Shown piece by piece: positions 1 to 11,690 of a stretch of DNA of 64,000 nucleotides. The notes under the pieces were generated by a model. The model worked only from the letters and a program-made list of their open reading frames with translations, had not been told where the DNA came from and ran no database searches. The DNA comes from Pontederia crassipes (lineage: Eukaryota; Streptophyta; Magnoliopsida; Commelinales; Pontederiaceae). Each line of letters begins with the position of its first letter. The stretch's first letter is position 1. Location of the stretch: NCBI GenBank assembly GCA_030549335.1, contig CM060198.1:868001-932000 (forward strand), given 5' to 3'. The translations under genes were made by a program, and so were the position numbers.

Positions 1-2132
1 GACGTACGCCGGGGGTAACGCCAACTTGCATGCTGAATCTTCGACCATATCTAAAATTTTGAAAGGGCTCATATACCTTGGGCTCAACTTTCCTTTCTTG
101 TTAAATCGCATCATGCCTTTGGTCGGTGATACTGTGAATAGGACTTGTTCACTGGCCTTGAATGTGTGCTCTCGTCTTTTCTTGTCCGCATAAGCTTTTT
201 GACAGTCTTGGGCTAACTTCATCGTTTTCTTTATTAGTTCAATTCAATCTGTGTATTCCTAAGTCTGCTTGCGGAGTTCTACACTCAATATCTTTCTTTC
301 GCCCACTTCTCCCTAACACACCGGGGAGCGGAATGGTCGACCATATAAAGTTTCAAATGGAGACATCTCTATGCTTGCATGATAGCTGTTGTTATAGGAG
401 AATTCAATGAGAGGGAGGTGATTGTCCCAGTTTTCATGCTAATTCAAGGCGCATGCTCGAAGCATATCTTCCATCGTCTGGATTGTTCTCTCTGATTGTC
501 CATCAGTCTGCGATTGAAATGCAGTGCTATATCAGAGTCTCGTCCCAAAGGCATTTTGGAGACTCTTCCAAAACTTTGAGATGAACTTGGGATCCCTATC
601 GGACACGATGACTGATGAAATTTCATGGAGTCTGACAATCTCCTGCACATAAAGGTCTATTAAGCTTTCAAGCGACTGCTTTACCTTGATGGGTAAGAAG
701 TGAATCAATTTAGTGAGTCGGTCCACTACCACTCAGATAGCATCGTGCCCCTTCTGAATTCGTGGGAGGCCTGTGATGAAATCGATAGCTATTTCCTCCC
801 ATTTTCACTGGAGAATCCCGAGGCTCTTCAATGTGCCTTTAGGTTTCTGGTGTTCCACTTTAATTTGATGGCAGACTATACATTTGGAGACATAGTCCAT
901 GATTTCCTTCTTCATATCAGGCCACCAGAAGCTTCTCTGTACGTCATTGTATATCTTGGTACTTTCTAGATGGATTGCGAACTCTGATTTGTGGCATTCG
1001 TCCAAGACTTCCCTCCACAGTGTTGAACTATTGGGTACCCATAATCGGTCACGATATCAAATGCCACCATCTGAGGAGACATTGAAATCCTTTACTTCTA
1101 GACTTGTCTTTATCATCATAGTCTGGTAGTCGAAGTCTTCAACTTATGCTACAATGATCCTTTCGATAAGGTCGAACTCAATCTGCTGCATCATCATGAG
1201 CGAACCATTAGGCCTTACCTTTGGAGCTCATTTGAAGAGTTCCTCCATCATTTCAATTTGTGGGAGGTGCATGAAGGCCACTGCATCTTCCCATTTCCGA
1301 CTGAGAGCATCAGCAACTGAGTTTGCCTTGGCAGGATGATAATTGATGACAAACTCATAATCTTTCAAGAACTTCATCCACCGTCTTTGGCGCATGTTAA
1401 GGTCCTTGTAGGTAAACACATATTTGAGACTCTTATGATCCGTATAAACCACAAACTGTTCTCCATATAAATAATGTCCCCAAAGCTTGAGAGCAAAGAC
1501 TACTACTGTCAGCACGAGGTCAAGGTCGGGTAATTGACCTCATGCTTCTTCAGTTGTCTTGATGCATATGCTACTACTTTCTCATGTTGCATCAACACGC
1601 ATTTGAGTCCCGTGCTGCTAGCATTACTGTAGATTACATACCCACCGGTGCCCGATGGTAAAGTGAGTAAGGGCGCATAATTCGCTTCTTCAATTCTTGG
1701 AAGCTTTCTTCACACTTCGGGAACTAGATAAACTTTTCTCCTTTCCTTTTAAACTTGGTCAGTGGCAGTGCCAGTCTAGAGAAATATTTAATAAAACGTC
1801 TATAATATCCTGCCAAGCTGAGGAATGACATTCTTTGGTTATGTCTAATCTGACACTGCTTCCATCTTGTTCGGATCAACTGAAATTCCATCTTTGGAAA
1901 TGATATGGCCACGAAACATCATTTCCTCCATCTAGAATTCACATTTAGAAAATTTTGCACATAATTTCTACTTTCGCAAAATTTCTAAAATAAACCTTAG
2001 ATGCTCCCTATGCTGCTCTATGCTTGACGAGTAGATGAGAATGTCGTCAACAAAGACAATCACCAACTTGACAAGGTGTTCATTGAAAGTCCGGTACCTG
2101 AGGTTCATGAACACTACTGGAGCATTTTTAAT
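1..2132 (-). pseudogene. pol part of the old gypsy element: reverse transcriptase end, RNase H, integrase
   Basis: Minus-strand reading shows the usual Ty3/gypsy order. An RNase H stretch ([19 protein letters not shown], then a [10 protein letters not shown] end) lies near 1.2-1.5 kb. Integrase core with VVDRLTKLIHFLP and VSDRDPKF lies near 0.5-0.8 kb, with an HxxC-type zinc region just before it (0.8-1.0 kb). A GPY/F-like integrase tail runs off the window start. Reverse-transcriptase remains lie at 1.7-2.1 kb, up to the Athila-like insertion. It is broken in many places. Confidence 0.75.
2128..2132. repeat. Target site duplication TTAAT (left copy)
   Basis: TTAAT directly precedes the left LTR and is repeated exactly after the right LTR at 14144-14148. 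This fixes the outer limits of the Athila-like element and shows it inserted into the reverse transcriptase of the older gypsy copy. Confidence 0.9.
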
Positions 2133-4571
2133 TGATGTGAATTAAGTGGAGTAATGACAACTTGCTGAATTTATAGGTCAGAATTGAGATTTTCCAAAAT
2201 TTGATCAAACTCCCTAACTCACTCTAGTTCAAGTGCACAGGTCAATTGTAATAAACTCAAGTGTCATATCCACAGTGATTTGAAGGCTAATGACTCACTA
2301 AAATAATCTAGACTAACCCTAGACTAAGTGACAAAAATTGTGAAGTAAAGAAAGTGAAAACAGATTTAAAATATGGCTAAAAAGGGTAACTATTTTTGGT
2401 GTTTTAATAATTGATATGGACTGAAATATAGATGCTAAACTAAGGATTAAAAGGGATTATCAATCAATGAAAGATTCTCCTAGGAGCGAGGTTCATCTAA
2501 TTCAAGTATGGATGGAATGGAACAATTCAACAATTTAGAGTCAAATCTGATTCAACTAATAAAGAGCTGCTCTCACAGCATGATTAAATCAAAACTAATC
2601 ATTATATTCTCATATAGAAGATTAGTTAAGTTGAATGAGAAAAGAATCTCCACTAATATCAGGTTGTCATTAAACATATGCATGAGTACCTCACTGATTT
2701 TTCCAAAATCTTTTCATATTTTGGCAAATTCAGTGCGTCTGAAATTAACACCACAACTAGATTTACATTCATTATAATAACACAGTGGATAAAACTATCT
2801 AGTCAGAGATATAATTGGTCCAATTCTGATGTCAATACTTCTTAGTTTATCTCTAAACATCAAGGGGATTTTAAATCAGTCTCTCGACTGCATAATTAAA
2901 TTGAAATCCACATTAACATCAATCAATTGGATGCAATAAGCATATAATCATAGGTTGGAATTCAACAATTGTCATTGCTTCTTGGTCCATCTCTGAACAT
3001 CAAGAGAACTACAAAATCAACCTTTCAGTTGCTAATTAAATCATTGCTTCACAATGATAAAGCAGATTTCAAAAGAAATCAGAAAATCAGATTCATATCA
3101 GAGTCAATATTAGATTGAAATCAAAGAAGTGTCATTGTATCTTCATTCATTTCTGAACAAGATTGAAACCATAAATCAACTTTTCAGTTGCTAATACAAT
3201 TAGGGCTTCACAATGACAAACAGATTCCAATAAACATCTCAAGAAATCATATTTCAAAAATTAGAACAATGTCAACATCAAAAAGGGAAATTAGTATTGT
3301 TCAACTCCATCCATAAGATGTATTAGACTACTACCCTATCCTAGGAGAGCTGGAAGTTAGCTCATTATGGTTATAAGATTTGATGCAAAACATATGAGGA
3401 AGGCAATGAAATTCATTCTGAAAAAAGATAATAGAATTCTCTCGACAGGAAATCAGAGTGCAGCCTTCTTCTCCAGCTCCTCCTCAGCTCCTTGGTCCAG
3501 AAATCCTGCAAATGGAGGCTCTCCTCACTTCTCCAAGTTTCTCAGCTTTTATATGGTCCCTCCTGGCCCTTGGATGCCTATCAGAAGCTTCCATTATCCC
3601 CTGATTATGCCATGTGTCCTGTGGTCCTGAAAATTCCAACTGATTCTAGTAGCTTTTTAGCCTGCACTACAGTGGTCCCCCCTCCTTTTCTAGCCTTTTG
3701 CAGCTTCATATTACCTGCTAGAGGAGCCAAAACAGCAAGCATCAAAGTCCTTAAATAGAAATTAAATAAGTATGAATTAGGACAGCATATATATCAACTC
3801 AATTGTTAAATGCAACTTGGTGTTATGCAGAAATGATAACTTTATGACCGGAATAATAACTTTGCATCATTTTATCATAATTGTCCAAATATGAGTGATT
3901 CAGAGCAGTAAGGACATCAAAGGGATTAGGATAGAAATTAAATGAGTTCAACTTGATTGCCCAATGTTGTTGTGCAGGAATGATAACTTTGCACATTAAA
4001 ATGACAACTTTGCCCTACAAGTGATAACTTGACACAGAAATGATAACTTGTGCAGATTAAATCATAGATATCCAAATATGATTAATTCAGAGCAACAAGT
4101 AATTAGGACAGCAAATAAATGAGGTCAATTATCAAATGTGGATAATGTTTCATAAGAATGATAACTTGTGCACCGAGAATGATAACTTGTGCATTGGAAT
4201 GATAACTTTGCACAAATGAAATTATGATTATCCACATATGATTGCTTCACATCAGCAAAGGATTTGGGGCAAGACAACAATTAGAAATCAACTCAATTAG
4301 TAAATTGCACGTTGGAATGATAACTTTACGTCTTGAAATGATAACTTGCCTAAAAAATGATAACTTGGCATAAAAATGATAACCTTATAGATTTAAACCA
4401 TTCAGAATCTCTGTGCACATGGAATTGAATAAAAATGAGGATGGTTAGCTAGTAATCACAATTTATTGCATTCTATGCATAATTGACCAAATATAAGGCA
4501 AAATGAGGAATCGATAGATGTGAAATGGATAGAAAATGAAGTAAATCTATAATATGATCAGCTAGTGATCA
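2133..4571 (-). repeat. 3' LTR of the Athila-like element
   Basis: Begins TGATGTGAATTAAGTGG and ends GCTAGTGATCA, matching 11691-14143 along its length. About a dozen copies of GATAACTT-like motifs lie between 3.83 and 4.39 kb. Open frames inside it are not genes. Confidence 0.93.
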
Positions 4572-6097
4572 AACTTTTCCAAGCTTAATCTTTTACTTGT
4601 TCTCAAGTAAAACATTCAGATATTAAGAACAAAACTTGAATAAAACAGTTCACAAGTGAATTTAAATCCAGCTGATTAAAGTCCAATGAGTTTCCCACTT
4701 TACCAACACTCCATTCTTTCCAAAACCCCATTTCTAGTTAAGGAATCATAAAGGATAAAGCAAATTTAAGTGAAGAAAGAAGTATTAACAATAACTGATT
4801 TGAATTTCAGGAATTTTCAACTTTACTATGGAGGTTGAACTACAAATCTCTTAATGAACATATTTTGTATTTCTTAAATAGGTTTGAAACCTGACTTTTA
4901 TTCATGAGGATGCAATAAACAGGTTTGAACCTGATTTTTATTCATGCTGGTCACAAGATAAAAATCCTAGATTTATTCAGGAGAGGTTCCTTTTGGGAAT
5001 TTCACTCTCTTTATTGATGCATGCATGCAATGCAAAATGTAACTTTTCACTTTTTCTTTTTCTCCATTTTTTTTCTGTTATGTTCATAAAGTGAGCAATA
5101 GTTCAAACTCAATTAAGTTTAGTTTCCTTAATGCAAATAGTCAAGTTTTTCTATTTAACATGACAGTAAGAGCATTGACTCCCTTCTAAACATCTTCTAT
5201 TTTCAAACCAATCCATGAGTATCAGCTAGTGTTACCCACAAAAAAAATATCAGCTGAAATTCAAGTTCAAATGCATCTAAAAGGGTAATCTGATTGAAGC
5301 AAAGAGACTAATAGCTAACTTGGCTACTTGGTATTGGAGTGTACTAGCTGTCATATTAAAGGATTTCACCCATTTTGAAGTTAAAATGAAGACAAAAATT
5401 GAGTTGAGCAATATCAATGATAACTTGTTGAAATTACTGATAACTGGGTGAAAACAGTGATAACTTGCTGATAACAGTGATAACCTAGTAATAGTTAATG
5501 ATATGAGCTTGGAAATGAATTAAAAACATAATGTAAGGTTCAGAAATGCACCAGGTTCCTCCCCCAAACTTATTTCCAGCACTGTCCTCAGTGGTGAAAA
5601 ATATAGGCAAGGGAGAGGGTTGGGAGGGTATTAAAATTTTGAAATTGTGCATTGGGTATTGCTTCATGTGATTCCTGCATCTCAACCAGAGGCTTGTGTG
5701 CAAACAATTCTGCAGAGAATTGAAGAATAATTAGCAAAGTATTGAGTACCATATCAGAAAACAGCAATGATCAGTTTTGCAATGTACAATGTAGCAGTGC
5801 ACTGAATTGCACTGAAATTGAGCAATGGTAGATGTGAATGACTGATATGAGTGATAATTCAGACATCATTATGATAATTATAGCATGCACTAGAAGATAA
5901 TATCAGTGGCATTTCAGTGAGAAAAAGTCAAGTTTGAGTCTAAGAGTACTCCTTAGGTGGAAATTTATGGGTAGAACTGATTTCTCTTTGATTTATTCCT
6001 GCAAAACAAAAAAAAAATTAGATATGAAATTGCTTGGGTTGCCTCTCAAGAAGCGCCCTACTTTAATGTCTTAGGCTAGACATTATTTTTGTTGAGT
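4572..6097 (-). other. Non-coding 3' internal region of the Athila-like element
   Basis: No coding domain is visible. On the minus strand a purine-rich stretch (GGAAAAGTT) abuts the 3' LTR and may be the plus-strand primer. A second purine tract (TTTGGGGGAGGAACC) lies near 5.56 kb. GATAACTT-like repeats recur at about 5.41-5.49 kb. The stretch near 6.03-6.06 kb, read on the plus strand as GGTTGCCTCTCAAGAAGCGC, has a close relative in the short LTR element at 44.46 kb, which helps orient that element. Confidence 0.6.
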
Positions 6098-7840
6098 TCA
6101 ACTAGGCAATTGTGGTGGATCTTGTAAAATCAGCACTTGCTTAATTGAATTCATTGCTGTGGGATTGTACAACTTCAATATTTGTCCATTAACCTTGAAT
6201 ATATCAGAATTATCATTGGCAAGGTCCACTGCTCCAAAGGGGTATGCTTTGTGGACTTTGAAGGGTCCACTCCATCTGGATTTCAGTTTTCCAAGAAATA
6301 ATTTGAGCCTTGAATTATACAGTAATACAAGGTCTCCAACTTGAAATTTCTTCTTCAAGATCCTATTGTCATGTCACCTCTTTGTCCTTTCCTTGTAAAA
6401 TTTAGAATTGTGGTAGGCATTAAGCCTAATCTCATCCAATTCATCCAATTGTAGAAGCCTTTTCTTTCCACAAGATTTCATATCAAAATTCAATACTTTG
6501 ACAGCCCAATATGCCTTGTGCTTGAGCTCAATTGGCAAGTGACAAGTTTTGCCATAAACTAATTTATAAGGAGAGACACCAATTGAAGATTTATAAGCTG
6601 TCCTTTAGGCCCAAAGTGCATCATTCAACTTTATACTCCAATCTTTCTTGGTTAATGAAATAGTCCTTTTCAAAATGGTCTTGATCTCCCTATTTGATAT
6701 CTCAGCTTGGCCATTTATTTGTGGGTGGTAGGTTGTTGAAACTTTATGCCTGACTCCATATTTGCTTAGGAGGTTCTCAAAACATCTTTCTATGAAGTGG
6801 CTGCCTCCATCACTTATAACCACCCTTGGAATTCCAAATATTAGAAAAATAATGTCTTTGAACATTTTGATAACAGCCTTGGAGTCACCAGCAGCTGCTG
6901 TGGGAATTGCCTCTAACCATTTGGACACATAATCAATAGCCAACAATATGAATTTATATCCAAATGAAGCAGGAAAGGGGCCCATGTAGTCAATGCCCCA
7001 AACATAAAAAATCTCAACTTCTAAAATTCCATTCTGTGGCATTTCATTCATTTTAGAAATTGACCCTGCTCTTTGGCACACATCACAACTCTTGACATAC
7101 ATATGAGCATCCTTGAATAGACTAGGCCAATAGAAACCTAATTGGAGGACTTTAGATGTTGTTTTCTGAGTAGCCCCAGCCCCATGCCCTCCATAAGGTG
7201 AAGAATGGCATTCATGCAAAATATCCTGAAATTCAGTCTTTGGCACATACCTTCTAAACATGCCATCAGGAGATTTCTTGAATAAGAATGGATCATCCCA
7301 ATAATAGTCTTTTATGTCATGGAAGAATTTCCTTTTCTGCTGGTAGGCAAAATCAGATGGAATGATTCCACAAGCCAAGAAATTCATAATGTCAGCATAC
7401 CATGGAGTTGGGGCAGCTGATATGGCCATTAAGAAGTCATCAAGGAATGAATCATTGATAGGATTTGTTGGAAATTCCTGAATTCCTTCCATCCTAGACA
7501 AATGGTTAGCCACTAGATTTTCAGTGCCTCTTTTATCCTTAATCTCCACATCAAATTCTTGCAGCAATAGAATCCACCTGATAAGCCTTAGCTTTGACTT
7601 CTTCTTGCTGATTAGGTGCCTAACAGCTTGATGGTCAGTATATACAATCATTTTGGCTCCAACTAGATAAGGCCTGAACTTGTCAAATGCAAATACCACA
7701 GCCAGCAACTCTTTTTCAGTGGTGGCATAATTGATTTGGGCTTCATCCAAGGTCTTACTAGCATAACAAATGACATAATGTTTCTTATCCTTGATTTGTC
7801 CTAGCACTGCCCCTACTGCTTGGTCAGATGCATCACACAT
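6098..7840 (-). pseudogene. RNase H and integrase region of the Athila-like element
   Basis: The main reading (about 6605-7840) starts in RNase H ([38 protein letters not shown]). It continues through the integrase zinc region ([22 protein letters not shown]) into the core ([25 protein letters not shown]). A separate stretch at 6098-6358 carries the GPY/F-type tail (FQVGDLVLLYNSRLKLF, KSRWSGPFKV). Together these are the RNase H, zinc-binding, catalytic and C-terminal parts expected of a gypsy element. Fossil; not intact. Confidence 0.85.
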
Positions 7841-7858
7841 AATCTCAAAAGGTAATGA

Positions 7859-8638
7859 TCAATCTGGAGGTTGCACAATTAGAGCTGATATGAGGGCTTC
7901 CTTCAATTGATTAAAGACCTTCAGACAATCCTTATCAAAATTGAACTCAGCATCCTTTGCCAATAGCTTTGTGAGGGGCATGATTATCATTGAAAAATTC
8001 TTGATAAATCTCCTGTAAAATGTAGCATGGCCTAGGAAACTCCTCACTGCCTTCACATTCCTTGGAGGTGGCAACTTCTCAATGGCCTCAATCTTGGCTT
8101 TGTCCATCTCAATCTCACTATTGGATACAATGTGGCCTAGTACAATTCCTTCTTGAACCATGAAGTGACATTTTTTCCAATTCAGAATTAAGTTGGATTC
8201 CCTGCACCTTTGCAACACTAAAGCATCCCCATAGACTGAAAAGTCATCCATAAAAACTTCCATAATGTCCTCAATGAAGTCTGAAAAGATAGACATCATA
8301 CACATCTGAAATGTGGTAGGGGCATTGCACAATCCAAATGACATTCTTCTATATGCAAATGTCCCATATGGACAAGTGAAAGTAGTCTTGTCTTGATCTT
8401 GAGGATGGATAGGAATCTGCAAAAAGCTTGAATAACCATCCAAATAGCAAAAGTGAGAATGTTTGGCCAACCTCTCAAGCATTTGATCAATGAAAGGAAG
8501 TGGAAAGTGATCCTTCCTGATTGCCTTATTCAATTTCTTGAAAACTATGCACATCCTCCAACCAGTGCCTATCTTAATAGAAATTAACTCATCTGAATTT
8601 GATTTAACCACTGTAATTCCTCCTTTCTTAGGCACCAC
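7859..8638 (-). pseudogene. Reverse transcriptase of the Athila-like element
   Basis: Minus-strand frame with reverse-transcriptase blocks in order: WRMCIVFKKLNKAIRKDHFP, YSSFLQIPIHPQDQDKTTFT, the FAYRRMSFGLCNAP block, the catalytic FMDD box (MEVFMDDFSVYGD) and the connection region (SFLGHATFYRRFIKNFS). Part of the pol fossil. Confidence 0.88.
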
Positions 8639-8653
8639 CTGAATAGGACTGAC

Positions 8654-9634
8654 TCACTCGCTATCTGAAATGGAATATATGATTCCAGCATTCAGGAGTT
8701 TGAGCATCTCCTTCTTTACAACCTCCTTCATAACAGGGTTCAATCTCCTTTGGCATTCAATTGAAGGCTTGTAATTGTCCTCCATGGGAAAACTGTGCAT
8801 GCAAATTGAAGGATTAATACCCTTGATATCATCAATTGAGTAGCCAATTACCTCCCTATACAATTTCAGTCTCTTCAGCAGCTCTTGGACTTGCTCTTTA
8901 GGCAAATTGGCATTGATGACTACTGAGAATGTGGAATTCTCTCCTAAGAATTCATACTTCAGATTGCTAGGAAGAGGTTTCAATTCCAATTTAGAAGAGT
9001 TATCTTGAGTTGAATTGATTTGAAGTTCAGTAGTGAAAACTTCCTGCACCACATTTTGGATTTCAGATTTGTTCACTGATTTGAATGAATTTATCATATA
9101 TTGGCATGCCTTAGCCTCTGGATCTTTTAGTTCCTTCAAGTCATCAAACATGAGACAACTTTGCAGGGGGTCTTCAATGGGAATTATTACAGATACTTGC
9201 TCCACAATCTGTTTTAATTGCCCATCTTCAAAATCTTCATATTGGAAATCTGGCCTACTGATAACTTGAGCCAAATTGAATTCTATCTTGTCCTCTCCAA
9301 TTTGAAATGTCAATCTACCTTCCTTGACATCTATAACAACACCTGCAGTGGCTAGAAAAGGTCTCCATAACAGAATTGAGGTGTTTAAATCCTCATCCAT
9401 GTCAAGCACCACAAAGTCCATAGGAATGTAGAACTTTCCAACTTTCAGGGGTATGTCCTCAATGATTCCATGTGGATACTTGATGGATCTGTCAGCTAGC
9501 TGCAAAGTCATGTTGGTGGGCTTAAGATCTCCAACTTCTAGCTTCCTGCAAAGTGATAGAGCGATTACACTGACAGATGCACCGAAGTCACACATTGCCC
9601 TCTGCCCTCTGAATTTTCCTATTCCTAATTTCAC
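8654..9634 (-). pseudogene. Protease region of the Athila-like element
   Basis: Retropepsin-like region at the start of the frame (GASVSVIALSLCRKLEVGDL, then VVLDMDED and the late ILLWRPFLATAG block), followed by the linker towards reverse transcriptase (INPSICMHSFPMED, RRLNPVMKEVVKKEM). Position between gag and reverse transcriptase fits. Fossil. Confidence 0.75.
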
Positions 9635-9857
9635 AGGGAATTGAAAAGCTTCCTAGATCCTTTAATTTGGGAGGCAACTTATTTTGAATTATGGCAGAGG
9701 CCTTCTCAGTCAAGGCTATGGTTTCATGTTCCATGATTCTCCTTTTCTTAGTTAGAATTTTCTTTAGGAACTTTGCATATGAGGGCATTTCCTGAATTGC
9801 CTCCACAAATGGCACATTGATATATAACTTCTTCAGAATTTCCAGAAATCTTCCATT

Positions 9858-11400
9858 CTATTGGTCTTGCCTAGCCTTGACCAATCTTTGTGGGAATGAC
9901 ACTTTATCAAAAATCCTACCCTTGACTTCATTCTGAGGGTTCTTATCCTGGTTTTCCACCACAACTTCTTCAATTGGCTCTTCTATAAGCTTTGAACTTG
10001 CATTTGCTTTAGCTAAACTGTCCTCAACATGCTTCATGGGTTCTTCAATGATCCTTCCATTCCTGAGCTGGACAACTTGGACTTGTTCCTTGGGATTGAC
10101 TTCTAGTTGTCCTGGAAAGAACATAGATAGCCTAGTTGAGGTGCTAGCTTGTTGGGCAATTTGATTCTCAAGCACCTTGATGAGCACTCAAGGTTTCATA
10201 TCCAGTAGTCAACTTCTGCATTGCCTTTTCCTGCTTTTCTTGCTTCTTCAAAATTGTTTGCAGCAACTCCTCCATTTTTGACATTTGAGAGGCTTGAATT
10301 TGTGGTGGCTCATATGAATGTCTTTGCATTTGGACATTTGGAGGTTGATATGGAGGTGGTTGATTTTTTGGCAAAATTTTTGGCTGCCAATTAAAATTCT
10401 GCACAGGTGGGGCTTGGTAATGATTGGCCTTGTATGACAAATAAGGATGATTCTTATTTTCAGGTGTATAGTATTCAGTAGGGGGCTTCATTCTATAATT
10501 TCTCACAACATTCACTTGGTCAATGGATTGTTCATATTGCTGCATAATCAGATTGGAACTCTCAGTAACATGACCTTGATTTTCACACACATCACATCTG
10601 ATTTTTGAATTGAAAGCCTTGTTGACATTGGTTGACAAATTCAGCTTCTCCAAGACTTTTTGCAACACTTCTTCAATCTGAATAGATACGTTGTTCACTG
10701 AATTCTCCACTGGTGGTCTCCTTGTCCTGTCATGAGTGAGGAAGTGGTGATTTTTGGCAATGTTCTTAATCAATTGATATACTTCATCAATGTTTTTGGA
10801 AGCAAAAATCCCTCCTGCAGCAGTATCTAATGCAATCTTGCTAGGATAATTCAATCCTTTGTGAAAATAGTTGACTAATTACCATTTTTCAAATCCATTG
10901 TGTGGACATGCCCTCAATAGACTCTAAAGTCTTTGCCATGCATCACAAATATTTTCCTAATCCAATTAGTAAAATCTGACAATCTGGTCCCTATAATAAT
11001 CAATTTTACTAGGTGGAAAGAATTCAGATAGGAACAATTGCACTATGGACTCTCAAGTTGCCACTTCTTCAGGTGTGAGGGCCTTGTACTAGATTTTAGT
11101 CCTATCCTTGAGTGAAAATGGAAACAACCTCATGTACACAACATTCATGGGATATTGTTGAAGTGGACAGTGCTGCATATCTCCTTGAAGTTGTCAATGT
11201 GTGAGGCTAGGTCTTCAGTCCCCAATCCAGCAAATTGATGTTGCCTTATCATTGTAACCAATGTTAGATTCACTTCAAAATTAGCAGCAGGTGCTATGGA
11301 TCCTTCCCAAGGTTGTCCTCTGACATTGCTAGTTAAATAACAATCCTTAAGTGTCTTGGGAGCAGTCATGTTCTGATTATTGACTTCTTCCTAAAAAATT
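9858..11400 (-). pseudogene. gag region of the Athila-like element
   Basis: Several minus-strand stretches carry retrotransposon gag features: an N-terminal part (VNLTLVTMIRQHQFAGLGTE, HIDNFKEICSTV) near 11.15-11.37 kb, a central part (IALDTAAGGIF, EVYQLIKNIAKNHH) with a CxxC zinc-knuckle-like stretch near 10.6 kb, and a proline/glutamine-rich tail near 10.2-10.4 kb. It lies just after the primer site. Broken in a few places. Confidence 0.7.
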
Positions 11401-11670
11401 CTTCTTCTTGCTTGTTCTCTTTGCAACCTTCTCCTTCTGTTAAATCTCTTTTCAGGTTCAGGATCAAATAAGTATAACTCTTCTTGGTTGTCTGAATCCT
11501 GCATAAATTGGAATCAAAAGTATCAAATTCAGAAAAGAAAGAAAACTGGACAGAAATGAAGAATTCAGAATGATAACTTGTGAAAACAAAAAACTAGGCT
11601 AATAAATGGACTGATAACTAGTCTAAAACTAATTTATACTATTTAAGTTAATCTAATTACCTCAAATCCC

Positions 11671-11684
11671 TAGCAATGGCGCCA
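11671..11684 (-). other. Primer binding site, tRNA-Asp type
   Basis: The minus strand reads TGGCGCCATTGCTA six bases after the 5' LTR. It pairs with the 3' end of plant tRNA-Asp (GCAACGGCGCCA) with one or two mismatches, as known for Athila elements. Confidence 0.75.
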
Positions 11685-11690
11685 AAAACT

